Part shown: positions 7,582 through 15,833 of the stretch, piece after piece
How the letters are laid out: every line of letters begins with the position of its first letter
Numbering within the stretch: position 1 is the stretch's first letter
DNA from: Chloroflexota bacterium
GTDB lineage: Bacteria; Chloroflexota; Anaerolineae; J036; Brachytrichaceae
Assembly: GCA_023488685.1 (NCBI GenBank)
Contig: JAMDDR010000074.1
Span: 1 to 37,738, forward strand
Length of the DNA stretch: 37,738 nt
Direction of reading: 5' to 3'
Notes under the pieces: generated by a model
What the model saw: the letters and a program-made list of their open reading frames with translations, nothing else
What the model was told of the DNA's origin: nothing
Database searches by the model: none
Program-made: the position numbers and the translations under genes

Positions 7582-9816
7582 CTATCGGCTGACACGCACT
7601 GGGAAACTGACAACTCCCTCGGGCAGGGGCCCATCAGCATTGCTGGCATTAAGACGCTGGCCATCTGGTTTATAGACACCCACATTAACCCAGTACTGGC
7701 CGCTGGGGGCATCTGGCGGGACGAGAATTCCTCGTCGATCGTCGACCACTCCGGCGCCATCCCAACCGTATCCGTCACCCACCGGCGCATCGTGTTGGCT
7801 GACTAGATCCCCGGCGGGACTATACAAATGCGCAAACCACGCCACATCATCGAGTTCAGTAGATGCTGTGATACCGCGCTGCCACCATACACGTATGGCC
7901 ACCACCCCACCCGGCTGCACGCTCGGCGCGTACTCCACACGGCGCATATGCAACACCGATCCGAACTGTGCCTGTACAGGCACCGTGACAGTAGGCGCAG
8001 GTAGTGTGCCAAACACCGCCACACGCCAGTCCTCATAGAATTCATTACGCGCACGGAACCCGTTCTGCTCCAGCCACATCTCCGTAACGTTGTGCGAATC
8101 AGTTTGCCCGGCATCGGTTAACAGCAGGATGCGCCTATACCCGCTCAGCATACGCCGCTTGAGCGTGTCAACATCAGTCTGATCCGGCGCCAGGCCGTAC
8201 AACGGCACAGCCAGGCGATAGACATGCAAGAACGGCTCGACTCGTCCAGGGGCGACGATAAGCACCGCGCTATCCGCTGTCGCACGTTCGCTCAGATCGG
8301 AAATGGCCTGTGCCAGACCATGGTCTATGGCCGGTTCACGCCGATGCCACCAGGTATCAAATTCACCTCGTATGAGTTGGACGCCGCCCGATACACCCTG
8401 GAAGTATTCCCAGTCTGTGAGCAGGGAAGAGTCAGCCAATGAACGCGGCGCGACCAACGGTCCTAACTGGCCCCGTGCCGCCAGAACACCTTCCGATCTG
8501 AAAGTATTGGATAGACCACCTACGAGTGATGTGGTCATCGAAAGCGCGAGTATGCCAACGACCACACAGCGCAGAACATAGAGCGGTATGCGATAAAACA
8601 CACGCATACCCAGCCGTAACGGCATCATCGCGCCTGACAACTGTGGCGCAAGTGCCAATACCCACAATGGCATCACCGGGAGGAGAAAACGCGGTCCCCA
8701 GTTGAATCCCCCCCACCACATGCTCCATGCGCTGAGGATAAGAAGCAAAGCAAGCGTCGCGCCAGGCGCGATCCAGAACGCAGGCTCCAATGTGCGCCTT
8801 TTGTCAGCAACCTGTGCTTTCCCGGCTCTCGATAGGTTAAAGATTGGCAATAGAAGTAGTGGCGCCAGTAACAACAACGGGTTGTACCAAAACAAACCCC
8901 GATACGGGCTGAAGAGCAGACCATATAGACGCGTCAGTGCCGCCTGCCACGTGAAGTATGGCAGACTCCATGTCAGCAGAGAAAGGCCCGTCCGTGTCAC
9001 ATCGCCGAAGCGTGTCAGGTTGTAGAGAGCCAGAATAATGATCCACGAGAGCAGACCAGCCAGGAACGCGCCAAACAGAAGGCAGCGCTTGCGGAGCGTC
9101 ACGGGCAGGCGGTAAATCACCCACACAATGAGTATCCCAAAACATGGCAATACCACGACGATGGAATATGCTGCCGCGACAGCCGCACCCAATACCAATC
9201 CGGCAAAGAAGAAGTGTGCACCAAAAGAGTGCAGAAGATGGGGCTGAGAGCGGGCTGGATCACTGCGCTGCCCATCCCAATCCCGCACCACCCAGTGGTA
9301 TGCCAGCACGACGCATAGTGCCGCTGCTGGCTCAGTGAATAGCCGTTTGCTGTAGGCCAACGCCATCGTGGCAGCCACGTATAAGATCCCGGCGATGATG
9401 CCGGCCCGGTCATTGCAGTAGCGCTGACGCACGTGGCGCGCAATGACGTAACCCGTCAGCGCTGTCAGCAGCACGTTGAGTAACAACGCAGCGACAACTG
9501 GGTCAACACCCGGCAACCACAACGCAATTCGCAGCAGCGGGACCGCCAGGACCGAAGAAAGCACACCTTTTCCGGAGTAGAAATCGCCATCTGACCCAAA
9601 CTGGCCTACGCCTGAGAACGGCGGCGCCCTCATGCCTGGGGCGGTTGCCGCGAGCACATTTACATCCAGCGCACCTCGTTGTGCCAGGTTATAGCTCAGC
9701 GCATAGACCGCCAGTTCGTCTACCGACTGCAACTTTCCGCTAAACGTAAATAAACACAGTAACAAACAAAGGACAAATACCAACCGTTCAGGTTGTGCCA
9801 GCAGGCGATCTCTCAT
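7582..9816 (-). CDS. Polytopic GT-C-like membrane protein with C-terminal extracytoplasmic domain
   Basis: The 744-residue protein starts with a membrane helix (FVLCLLLCLFTF), followed by a hydrophilic loop with SVDELAVYALSYNLAQRG. About ten more helices extend to around residue 430. An acidic residue in the first loop and the DGDFYSGKG motif are typical of GT-C (ArnT/PMT-like) lipid-linked-sugar glycosyltransferases. The last 300 residues are soluble and end in a beta-rich domain with the pattern GILVPPDAPSGQYWVNVGVY, also seen at the C-terminus of other large bacterial membrane proteins. Transfer of sugars from a polyprenyl-phosphate donor is inferred from fold only. It lies 70 bp downstream of queA and may be read with it. 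Confidence 0.7.
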   Translation of the reverse strand: MRDRLLAQPERLVFVLCLLLCLFTFSGKLQSVDELAVYALSYNLAQRGALDVNVLAATAPGMRAPPFSGVGQFGSDGDFYSGKGVLSSVLAVPLLRIALWLPGVDPVVAALLLNVLLTALTGYVIARHVRQRYCNDRAGIIAGILYVAATMALAYSKRLFTEPAAALCVVLAYHWVVRDWDGQRSDPARSQPHLLHSFGAHFFFAGLVLGAAVAAAYSIVVVLPCFGILIVWVIYRLPVTLRKRCLLFGAFLAGLLSWIIILALYNLTRFGDVTRTGLSLLTWSLPYFTWQAALTRLYGLLFSPYRGLFWYNPLLLLAPLLLLPIFNLSRAGKAQVADKRRTLEPAFWIAPGATLALLLILSAWSMWWGGFNWGPRFLLPVMPLWVLALAPQLSGAMMPLRLGMRVFYRIPLYVLRCVVVGILALSMTTSLVGGLSNTFRSEGVLAARGQLGPLVAPRSLADSSLLTDWEYFQGVSGGVQLIRGEFDTWWHRREPAIDHGLAQAISDLSERATADSAVLIVAPGRVEPFLHVYRLAVPLYGLAPDQTDVDTLKRRMLSGYRRILLLTDAGQTDSHNVTEMWLEQNGFRARNEFYEDWRVAVFGTLPAPTVTVPVQAQFGSVLHMRRVEYAPSVQPGGVVAIRVWWQRGITASTELDDVAWFAHLYSPAGDLVSQHDAPVGDGYGWDGAGVVDDRRGILVPPDAPSGQYWVNVGVYKPDGQRLNASNADGPLPEGVVSFPVRVSR

Positions 9817-9886
9817 TACACAACGTCCATCCCCCGTTCTCGAGCTTCCGCCTTAACCCTAAATCGACACTTACGGCGGCTTAACG

Positions 9887-10912
9887 TCACAGAATCAACA
9901 TCGCGTCACCAAAGGAGTAGAAGCGGTAACGTTCCTGTATGGCCTCCGCATAAGCCTTATTCATGAGATCCATCCCCATGAACGCACCGATCATTGCCAG
10001 GAGTGTGGATTTGGGCAGATGGAAGTTGGTGATGATGGCATCAACCAGCCCAAACTGGTAACCTGGCGTTATATAGAGCTTGGTAAAACCATGAAAGGGA
10101 TGAATGCCGGAACGAGTCTCACGCATGCCAGATGCTACAGTCTCCAATACACGTGCGCTGGTGGTGCCGACAGCGACCACGCGGCCGCCGTTTGCCTTCG
10201 CCCCGGCAATGGCATCAGCCGTCTCAGCGGGGAGTTCACACCATTCGCTATGGATCTTGTGCGCCTCAACGGTGTCCTCGCTGATCGGTTTAAACGTGTC
10301 TAAACCAACATGCAGTGTAACGAACGCCATCCGAATACCTGCGTGACCCAACGCTTCGATGAGTTTTGGAGTGAAGTGCAAACCCGCAGTCGGTGCCGCC
10401 GCGGAGCCGCTGATGCGCGCATATACCGTCTGATAACGCGAAGGATCATTCAGACTCTCGTGGATGTAAGGAGGCAGAGGCATCTCACCAACCCGATTCA
10501 AATGGGCGTCGATTGGCTCGCTAAAGGTGATGATCCACCCGGCGTCATCCGGCTGCGGCATGACAGTCGCTGTGACGATATGGCTTTCTCCAACGACAAT
10601 ATCCACTTGCCTGACGTTCCGCCCTCCGACCAGCCCCAACCAGGTAATTGCGTCCAGCTTACGCAACAGGAGCAACTCGACCTTGCCGCCGGTGGGTTTG
10701 ATCCCATTCAACCGCGCTGGAATAACCCGGCTATCGTTGGCAACAAGAAGATCATGTTCGCCCAGGAGGGTAGATAGTTCGTGGAACCGCCTGTGAGAAA
10801 TGCTCTGGCAATCGCGTCGTACGACCATGAGGCGAGAGGAGTCACGCGGCTCCACAGGCTTCTGGGCGATCAGTTCTGGGGGTAGCTCGTAGCTTAGTTC
10901 CGTCGTCAGCAT
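9887..10912 (-). CDS. queA: S-adenosylmethionine:tRNA ribosyltransferase-isomerase QueA
   Basis: QueA transfers and isomerises the ribosyl group of S-adenosylmethionine onto 7-aminomethyl-7-deazaguanine at the wobble position of GUN-anticodon tRNAs, giving epoxyqueuosine. The 341-residue length is normal. Family blocks are clear: ELPPELIAQKPVEPRDSSRL near the N-terminus, NDSRVIPARLNG, SGSAAAPTAGLHFT in the middle, LHVGLDTFKPI, GTTSARVLE, and TNFHLPKSTLLAMIGAFMG. No other queuosine gene (tgt, queG, queC-F) is visible. The ATG at 10912 matches family N-termini, but no Shine-Dalgarno sequence precedes it; a perfect -10 box lies 13 bases upstream. Confidence 0.97.
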   Translation of the reverse strand: MLTTELSYELPPELIAQKPVEPRDSSRLMVVRRDCQSISHRRFHELSTLLGEHDLLVANDSRVIPARLNGIKPTGGKVELLLLRKLDAITWLGLVGGRNVRQVDIVVGESHIVTATVMPQPDDAGWIITFSEPIDAHLNRVGEMPLPPYIHESLNDPSRYQTVYARISGSAAAPTAGLHFTPKLIEALGHAGIRMAFVTLHVGLDTFKPISEDTVEAHKIHSEWCELPAETADAIAGAKANGGRVVAVGTTSARVLETVASGMRETRSGIHPFHGFTKLYITPGYQFGLVDAIITNFHLPKSTLLAMIGAFMGMDLMNKAYAEAIQERYRFYSFGDAMLIL

Positions 10913-10925
10913 GCGATAGAAATCG

Positions 10926-10959
10926 ATTATATTACAGGGTACTCCATGGCTGTATGGAG
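10926..10959 (-). promoter_or_regulatory. Candidate queA promoter with inverted repeat at the -35 position
   Basis: Read on the minus strand, a perfect TATAAT (10926-10931) lies 13 bases before the queA ATG, which predicts a leader of only about six bases. The place expected for a -35 box (about 10949-10954) has no TTGACA match. Instead it is covered by an inverted repeat, CTCCAT-N6-ATGGAG (10942-10959). This could be an activator or repressor site, or a chance palindrome. Confidence 0.45.
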
Positions 10960-11133
10960 CCTACTGCACCACATTGTTTGCCTCCATCGCTCCTCTTCGT
11001 CTCACTCCGATTATGGACATGCTATAGTTAATCTCACGTAAATCTAAGACGTAAATGTTACTTAATAAGTTGTTTTTCGCGGTTGGCTTGCGAGATAAAT
11101 CCACTTGCAAACTACCCACCGCAACACCGGCAT

Positions 11134-11172
11134 CCTGTAACCTTTGACACGGCGTGTTACAGGTGTTACGAT
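11134..11172 (+). promoter_or_regulatory. ftsH promoter with operator-like inverted repeat
   Basis: A perfect -35 TTGACA (11144-11149), a 17-base spacer and a TACGAT -10 box (11167-11172) predict transcription from about 11179, giving a leader near 80 bases before the GTG start. A perfect 8-bp inverted repeat, CCTGTAAC-N14-GTTACAGG (11134-11141 and 11156-11163), straddles the -35 box with 22 bp between half-site centres. The right half lies between the -35 and -10 boxes, where a bound dimer would block polymerase. The regulator is unknown; it is not the CIRCE/HrcA sequence. Confidence 0.65.
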
Positions 11173-11259
11173 GAAGGGTCTGTCGTTACTAAAAATGCGA
11201 CTCGCAATTGGCGTTTGTATTTGGACAATCGTTTTTGGGTGGCAGAGGAATAGCTTTGG

Positions 11260-13119
11260 GTGGCAAAGATGCCTAAAAGTCTGAGAAATAACCTAATACC
11301 AATAATCTTGATTACGCTCGTCGTCGCCTACGCCGTTATGGCGTTTGCCCGCACTTCTACGCCGCGCACGGAAGAAGCATCGTTTAATTCACTGGTGCAG
11401 GAGATAAACAAGCGCAGCATTAAATCGGTGAGTGTCGCTGCCGATGGAAGCACCATCCGGGCTGTTCGCAACGACGATCGGGTCATTACCCTCAATAAAG
11501 AGCCAAACGTCGATACCATTCAGTTGCTCAAGAACTACGGCGTCGACGAGGAGGCATTGCAGAGTTTTGACTATCGCGTCGAATCAGTGCCGTTCTTAGC
11601 CCAGATATCCGGCATCCTCTACATTCTATTACCGGTATTACTGATCGGGGGCTTCTTCCTATTCACGATGAGGCGCGCACAAAGCGGCGCCGATCAGGCG
11701 TTTTCTTTCGGGCGGAGTCGCGCTCGCCGTATCACATCCGAAACGCCTGTAGTCACGTTCCAGGACGTCGCTGGCTGCGACGAGTCAAAGCAGGAGCTGG
11801 TCGAGGTCGTGGAGTTTCTCAAGAACCCTGAGAAATTCATCCAACTCGGCGCACGCATACCCAAGGGTGTGCTCCTGGTTGGCCCTCCGGGCAGTGGCAA
11901 AACACTGCTGGCCAAGGCGGTGGCCGGAGAAGCAGGTGTGCCGTTCTTCAGCCTCTCGGGTTCTGAATTCGTCGAGTTGTTCGTGGGTGTCGGCGCGAGC
12001 CGTGTGCGTGATCTATTCGATCAGGCAAAGAAGGCGGCTCCCTGCATCATCTTCATCGACGAAATTGACGCCGTGGGGCGCCAGCGTGGCGCCGGTCTGG
12101 GGGGTGGCAACGACGAGCGCGAACAGACGCTGAACCAGATGCTGGTGGAGATGGACGGCTTTAACACCGACACCAATGTCATCGTCATCGCTGCAACCAA
12201 CCGCCCGGACATTCTCGATCCGGCGTTATTGCGTCCTGGCCGTTTTGACCGCCGTGTGGTGGTGGACGCGCCCGATCTGGTTGGCCGTGAAGCGATCCTG
12301 AAGGTGCATACACGCGGCAAGCCCGTCTCTGTCGATGTCGACCTGAGGACTATCGCCAGGCAGACGCCTGGATTCACCGGCGCTGACATTGAGAACCTGG
12401 TAAACGAAGCGGCGATCCTGACAGCCCGCGCTGGCAAGCGCGAGATCGGACAGGCCGAGTTGCAGGAAGCGATCGAGAAGGTAGCGCTCGGACCAGAGCG
12501 AAAGAGCCGCCTGATCACCCCGCGCGAGAAAGAAGTCGTGGCATACCATGAAGCCGGTCACGCTGTCGCCGCAGCGCTCGTTCCCGAGGCCGAAGTCGCC
12601 GTGCAGAAGGTGACGATCATCCCCCGTGGCGCTGCCGGCGGTGTAACCTGGATTGCGCCGGACAACGAGGAAAACGCCTTGAATATGACCAAGCGGCGCA
12701 TGGAGGCACGTATCGTATTCGCCCTGGCAGGTCGCGCTGCCGAAGAGATCATCTTCGACGACGTTACGGCCGGTGCGGTCAGTGATTTGGACCGCGCCTC
12801 AACGATAGCGCGCGCCATGGTCCGCCAGTATGGCATGAGCGATGTCATCGGCCCGGTGTCTTTCGGCGAACGCAGCGAGATGGTCTTCCTCGGTCGCGAG
12901 CTGGCCGAAGGTAAAAACTACAGCGAGAAAGTCGCTGAGGTGATCGATAACGAAGTCAGCAAGATCGTTAAGACCTCCTACGAACGCGCACGCGAAATCC
13001 TACTCGACAACCGCGACCGCTTGATCGCTGTTGCCAAGAAGCTCCTGGAGCAGGAGACGCTGGACGCGAGTGAGTTCCGGACGATCATGGGGTTGAAGGC
13101 ACCAACACCGGTGGCATAG
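11260..13119 (+). CDS. ftsH: ATP-dependent zinc metalloprotease FtsH
   Basis: FtsH is a membrane-anchored hexameric AAA+ protease that degrades misfolded membrane proteins and selected regulators. Residues 13-31 and about 110-135 form the two N-terminal membrane helices around a small extracytoplasmic domain. The AAA+ module has Walker A GPPGSGKT (208-215), Walker B IIFIDEID (263-270) and the second region of homology [19 protein letters not shown]. The zinc site is HEAGH (430-434), with a third ligand probably Asp509. The length, 619 residues, is normal. The start is taken as GTG at 11260, because AGAGGAA lies about nine bases upstream; the ATG at 11269 would be too far from it. Confidence 0.98.
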   Translation: MAKMPKSLRNNLIPIILITLVVAYAVMAFARTSTPRTEEASFNSLVQEINKRSIKSVSVAADGSTIRAVRNDDRVITLNKEPNVDTIQLLKNYGVDEEALQSFDYRVESVPFLAQISGILYILLPVLLIGGFFLFTMRRAQSGADQAFSFGRSRARRITSETPVVTFQDVAGCDESKQELVEVVEFLKNPEKFIQLGARIPKGVLLVGPPGSGKTLLAKAVAGEAGVPFFSLSGSEFVELFVGVGASRVRDLFDQAKKAAPCIIFIDEIDAVGRQRGAGLGGGNDEREQTLNQMLVEMDGFNTDTNVIVIAATNRPDILDPALLRPGRFDRRVVVDAPDLVGREAILKVHTRGKPVSVDVDLRTIARQTPGFTGADIENLVNEAAILTARAGKREIGQAELQEAIEKVALGPERKSRLITPREKEVVAYHEAGHAVAAALVPEAEVAVQKVTIIPRGAAGGVTWIAPDNEENALNMTKRRMEARIVFALAGRAAEEIIFDDVTAGAVSDLDRASTIARAMVRQYGMSDVIGPVSFGERSEMVFLGRELAEGKNYSEKVAEVIDNEVSKIVKTSYERAREILLDNRDRLIAVAKKLLEQETLDASEFRTIMGLKAPTPVA

Positions 13120-13150
13120 ACCTTTTCGGCAAGACCGCTCGGCAATCTTT

Positions 13151-13189
13151 AAACAGACCCGGACTGATCAAAAAGTCCGGGTCTGTTTT
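13151..13189. terminator. Strong hairpin terminator between convergent ftsH and YitT genes
   Basis: A perfect 15-bp stem (arms 13151-13165 and 13174-13188) with an 8-base loop is followed on the plus strand by TTTT. The stem carries CAGACCCGGACT and its complement. The position 31 bp after the ftsH stop fits an intrinsic terminator. A short T-run after the stem on the minus strand (TTTAAAG) suggests it may also serve the convergent YitT gene. Confidence 0.92.
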
Positions 13190-13192
13190 GGT

Positions 13193-14074
13193 TTATCTAC
13201 GTTCGAACTGTTTGAACCCCTCGCCATAGACTTCGTGAGCCTGCCCAATCACGAAAAAGGCGTGCGGGTCCGCATCGTAGATGATCGATTTGAGCACGGC
13301 CACTTCTGCTCTGCTGATCACAATGAACAGAATAGGGCGCTCCTGCCCTGTGTAAGCGCCGGTCGCCGTCCAACGCGTTACTCCACGCCCCATGTGTGTC
13401 ATGACTGCAGCCGCAACAAGGTCTGGCGCCTGTGTGATCACCGTCACAGTCCTGGTGACGCCAACCCCCTCAGACGTTGCCTCAGCCACCAGGCCGGTCA
13501 CGTATAACGCGATCAATGCATACAGCGCCTTTTCCCAACCAAAAATGAGACCCGCCAGCAACATGACTGCCGCATCAGTAATCAGGTAACCCTGGCTCAG
13601 CGGGATACCGCGCCAGCGCAACAAGATCTGAGTGAGCACGTCGGTTCCACCAGTCGTGCTCTTGGCGCGGAAGACCAACCCCATGCCGACACCACCGATG
13701 ATGGCACCGAACAGCGTGTTGAGGACGATATCCCCTGTGACACTTTTAATGCCGGCAGCGGCCAGCACAACCATCAGCACGCTGTACATAGCTACGGTCA
13801 CAATCGTCCGGACGAAAAAGCGCAACCCACCCAGGGTTCGAATACCTAATCTGAACAGCGGCAGGTTCAACACCAGGACGATGGCGCCGATGGGTAAACC
13901 TGGTACAAGCTGGTTGACAATGACTGCCAGTCCGCTGACACCGCCGGAGGCAAGATCGGCAGGTGCCAGAAAAACGATGACACTGATGGCCTGTAGCAAC
14001 GAACCAACCGCGATGAGTGTGTAATCGCGCGTGGTTGCCACTGCCTCGCGATGCTGCAAGAGTGTGGATTGCAT
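13193..14074 (-). CDS. YitT-family membrane protein (YitT_membrane plus DUF2179)
   Basis: This 293-residue protein has five to six membrane helices over residues about 18-200, then a soluble C-terminal domain. The membrane part has SGGVSGLAVIVNQL and the family hallmark KSTTGGTDVLTQIL. The C-terminal DUF2179 domain has GVTRTVTVITQ, TGAYTGQERPILFIVISRAEVAVLK and ADPHAFFVIGQAHEVYGEGF. YitT proteins are widespread, and their biochemical role is poorly defined. The gene starts 12 bp after the upstream recombinase-like gene, so the two are probably co-transcribed. Confidence 0.92.
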   Translation of the reverse strand: MQSTLLQHREAVATTRDYTLIAVGSLLQAISVIVFLAPADLASGGVSGLAVIVNQLVPGLPIGAIVLVLNLPLFRLGIRTLGGLRFFVRTIVTVAMYSVLMVVLAAAGIKSVTGDIVLNTLFGAIIGGVGMGLVFRAKSTTGGTDVLTQILLRWRGIPLSQGYLITDAAVMLLAGLIFGWEKALYALIALYVTGLVAEATSEGVGVTRTVTVITQAPDLVAAAVMTHMGRGVTRWTATGAYTGQERPILFIVISRAEVAVLKSIIYDADPHAFFVIGQAHEVYGEGFKQFERR

Positions 14075-14086
14075 AAAGGGGGTTTT

Positions 14087-15022
14087 CTAGTCTGTTTCGT
14101 TGTTCACCGTTCCGTTATAAGCCGGATGGGTCAATCGCGCCAGTTTGGCCTCCATCTCAGTCCAGCCAATCGGTGACAGCCCATATTTCACCTGGAGTTG
14201 ATTGCTGCTCAGTGCGCCCGCGCGGTAATCCCGCACAGCGCACGTCCAACGCAGCATCTCGAATGTCAATGCTTCAAGGTCAGCCAACGGAGCCACCTTG
14301 CGGTTGAACATGTACTCCAGGTTGCGCCCTGTGCAGTCGAACAGCATGCCTTTCGACTCATAGCGCTCAATATGAGAGTCTACCACCTGCAGACACTCAT
14401 CTGAAATGGGCAGCTTGCGATCCTTAAACTGCAGGTGCCGCTTTTCATAGCGGATCCACACACTGGCAGCACCCGTCTCGCCGCGCTCGACATCACTCAC
14501 GGTGAGTGCCAGGCACTCACCCTTTTTGATCCCAGTCTCAAGCACCAGCATGATTGCCGTCAATGGTCGCATTTCGAGCCGATCTCCAGCCGCAACCTGG
14601 TGCGCAGCTTTTATAATGGCATCAGCCTGCTCGTCGGTCAGGTACTCGGGTAATGGATCAAGAAACGGCTTATATGCCACACCATCCGCAGGATCGTGTG
14701 CCAGGTAACCGGCTTCATGCACCCACCGGAAGAAGACTTTCAGTGAGGTCAGACGGCGCTCGATGGATTTAGGACTGTTTGCAATACCGCTGCGCTCCTG
14801 ATGGGTCAAAAATGCCTTGATATGCTCAGCATTGATGGACGTAAGCGATACGGGTTGCTCCGATCCGGTACCTGGGTCGGACTGGAGGAAGCGCGCAAAA
14901 ATCCGCGCGTCTCCCAGGAAAGCCTTGCGCGTGTTATCGCTCAAGGGTCTGCGTGCCAGATGTTTCTCAAACTCAGTAATTCCTTCGTCCAATTTGAGAT
15001 TCTTGCCCATAGACTTGCCCAT
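14087..15022 (-). CDS. Tyrosine-recombinase-fold protein with degenerate active site
   Basis: The 311-residue protein has the two-domain layout of XerC/XerD-like integrases. An N-terminal SAM-like core-binding domain (about 15-110; SIERRLTSLKVFFRWV) is followed by a catalytic-fold domain (about 125-300). Aligned by eye with XerD, the beta-hairpin Lys (K200) and second Arg (R258 in FEMLRW) are kept. The first Arg is Lys (K166 in ETGIKKGE), the HxxR His is Glu (E255), the LGH His is Leu (YGLS), and no Tyr sits at the nucleophile position. It is therefore unlikely to cut DNA and may be a DNA-binding protein. It has no neighbouring att-like repeats or mobile cargo. The start at 15022 is preceded by a -10 box only six bases away; an in-frame ATG at 15010 is an alternative. 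Confidence 0.72.
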   Translation of the reverse strand: MGKSMGKNLKLDEGITEFEKHLARRPLSDNTRKAFLGDARIFARFLQSDPGTGSEQPVSLTSINAEHIKAFLTHQERSGIANSPKSIERRLTSLKVFFRWVHEAGYLAHDPADGVAYKPFLDPLPEYLTDEQADAIIKAAHQVAAGDRLEMRPLTAIMLVLETGIKKGECLALTVSDVERGETGAASVWIRYEKRHLQFKDRKLPISDECLQVVDSHIERYESKGMLFDCTGRNLEYMFNRKVAPLADLEALTFEMLRWTCAVRDYRAGALSSNQLQVKYGLSPIGWTEMEAKLARLTHPAYNGTVNNETD

Positions 15023-15028
15023 ATCAAC

Positions 15029-15058
15029 AGTTTAGCACAGATGTTCTGCGCCATACAA
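15029..15058 (-). promoter_or_regulatory. Candidate leaderless promoter of the recombinase-like gene
   Basis: On the minus strand, TTGTAT (15053-15058), an 18-base spacer and TAAACT (15029-15034) precede the ATG at 15022 by six bases. This spacing would place the transcript start at the start codon. No Shine-Dalgarno sequence is present. The -35 match is weak. Confidence 0.35.
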
Positions 15059-15130
15059 CTGACCAGATGGCGTGTAGCCTGATCGTCTGTTGGCATATCG
15101 TTTTCATTATTAACGCTCTTTTCTTGATAG

Positions 15131-15139
15131 TGATATAGT
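15131..15139 (+). promoter_or_regulatory. Extended -10 element of the lamin-tail-like gene
   Basis: TGA followed by TATAGT (15134-15139) forms an extended -10 motif seven bases before the ATG at 15147. Transcription would begin at or next to the start codon, and no ribosome site is visible, so this is a candidate leaderless gene. Confidence 0.45.
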
Positions 15140-15146
15140 CACAACA

Positions 15147-15788
15147 ATGTCATCTCCTCTCACACGCAAACAGTGGCTCGTTGTCATCCTGGTGAACGTT
15201 GTGGTATCAGCGATCACAACGCTGATGATCGTGCGTGTCTTGACAAACCAACCGATCCAAACAGCCGCCGGTGCCGCACCAGAGACGAATGTACCTGTTG
15301 CTTCACCCACGCTGCCCGCGACGCCGGTGGAGGCGCCAGCAACCAGTGCGGAGATATCCGTCGACGTCTCACCCACGACTACGCCCGATGAGGACAGCGT
15401 TGCAGCGATACCCACGAGTACCCCAACACCTGAAAATGACAGCGAGAGCACATCAACGGCGCCAGACACGGTCGCATCCGTAGATGCAAACGTCAGAATC
15501 AGCGCTGTGCTCTACCCAGGACAACGCCAGCGCGAAGTAGTGGTCATCGTCAACGAAGGCAGTGAAGTGGAGATGAAGGATTGGACGTTGTCATCTTCTC
15601 GCGGCATTACGTATACGTTTGGTAACGTCACGCTTTTCAGAGACAGCTTTATCAACTTGCACACCACCACCGGTGCCGATGTGCCAACAGACTTGTTCTG
15701 GAACCGCACAGAACCAGCGTGGCAGTCTGGTGACGTGCTGACGCTCTCAATCCAGGGCAAAGAGATTGCAACATATAAGGTGAAATAA
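15147..15788 (+). CDS. Membrane-anchored protein with Thr/Pro-rich linker and lamin-tail-like domain
   Basis: The 213-residue protein has an N-terminal hydrophobic helix (residues about 10-32, WLVVILVNVVVSAITTLMIV), with RK before it and no clear cleavage or lipobox site. A low-complexity Ala/Thr/Pro/Ser linker spans about 38-112. The C-terminal 95 residues look like a lamin-tail (LTD) beta-sandwich: VVVIVNEGSEVEMKDWTL, then TFGN, then DLFWNRTEPAWQSGDVLTL. LTD domains are common in bacterial extracytoplasmic proteins and act in adhesion or anchoring. The exact role is unknown. It is divergent from the recombinase-like gene. Confidence 0.72.
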   Translation: MSSPLTRKQWLVVILVNVVVSAITTLMIVRVLTNQPIQTAAGAAPETNVPVASPTLPATPVEAPATSAEISVDVSPTTTPDEDSVAAIPTSTPTPENDSESTSTAPDTVASVDANVRISAVLYPGQRQREVVVIVNEGSEVEMKDWTLSSSRGITYTFGNVTLFRDSFINLHTTTGADVPTDLFWNRTEPAWQSGDVLTLSIQGKEIATYKVK

Positions 15789-15833
15789 GGCCGGTCGATG
15801 TTCGGGTTGTACGCAGCTTCGTTTTCATGAGTC

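Larger units (their letters stand above)
10913..11259. other. Intergenic regulatory region between queA and ftsH
   Basis: This 347-bp spacer separates two divergent genes and has no credible coding frame. It holds the queA -10 box, an extended -10 motif for the plus strand (TGC then TATAGT, 11020-11028), and the stronger ftsH promoter with flanking inverted repeat described separately. A short direct repeat, CGTAAAT, occurs twice around 11036-11059. No riboswitch or tRNA-like fold was recognised. Confidence 0.6.

Noticed and set aside
12021..12518. Minus-strand frame of 165 codons inside ftsH
   Set aside because: It lies fully within the conserved AAA+ coding region and is Ser/Arg-rich as expected of a shadow frame.
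13834..13845. GGTTCGAAT string resembling a tRNA T-loop
   Set aside because: No paired arms or acceptor stem surround it, and it lies inside the YitT coding region.
14087..15022. Recombinase-like gene as marker of an integrated mobile element
   Set aside because: No flanking direct repeats, tRNA gene or phage/plasmid genes are present, and catalytic residues are missing.
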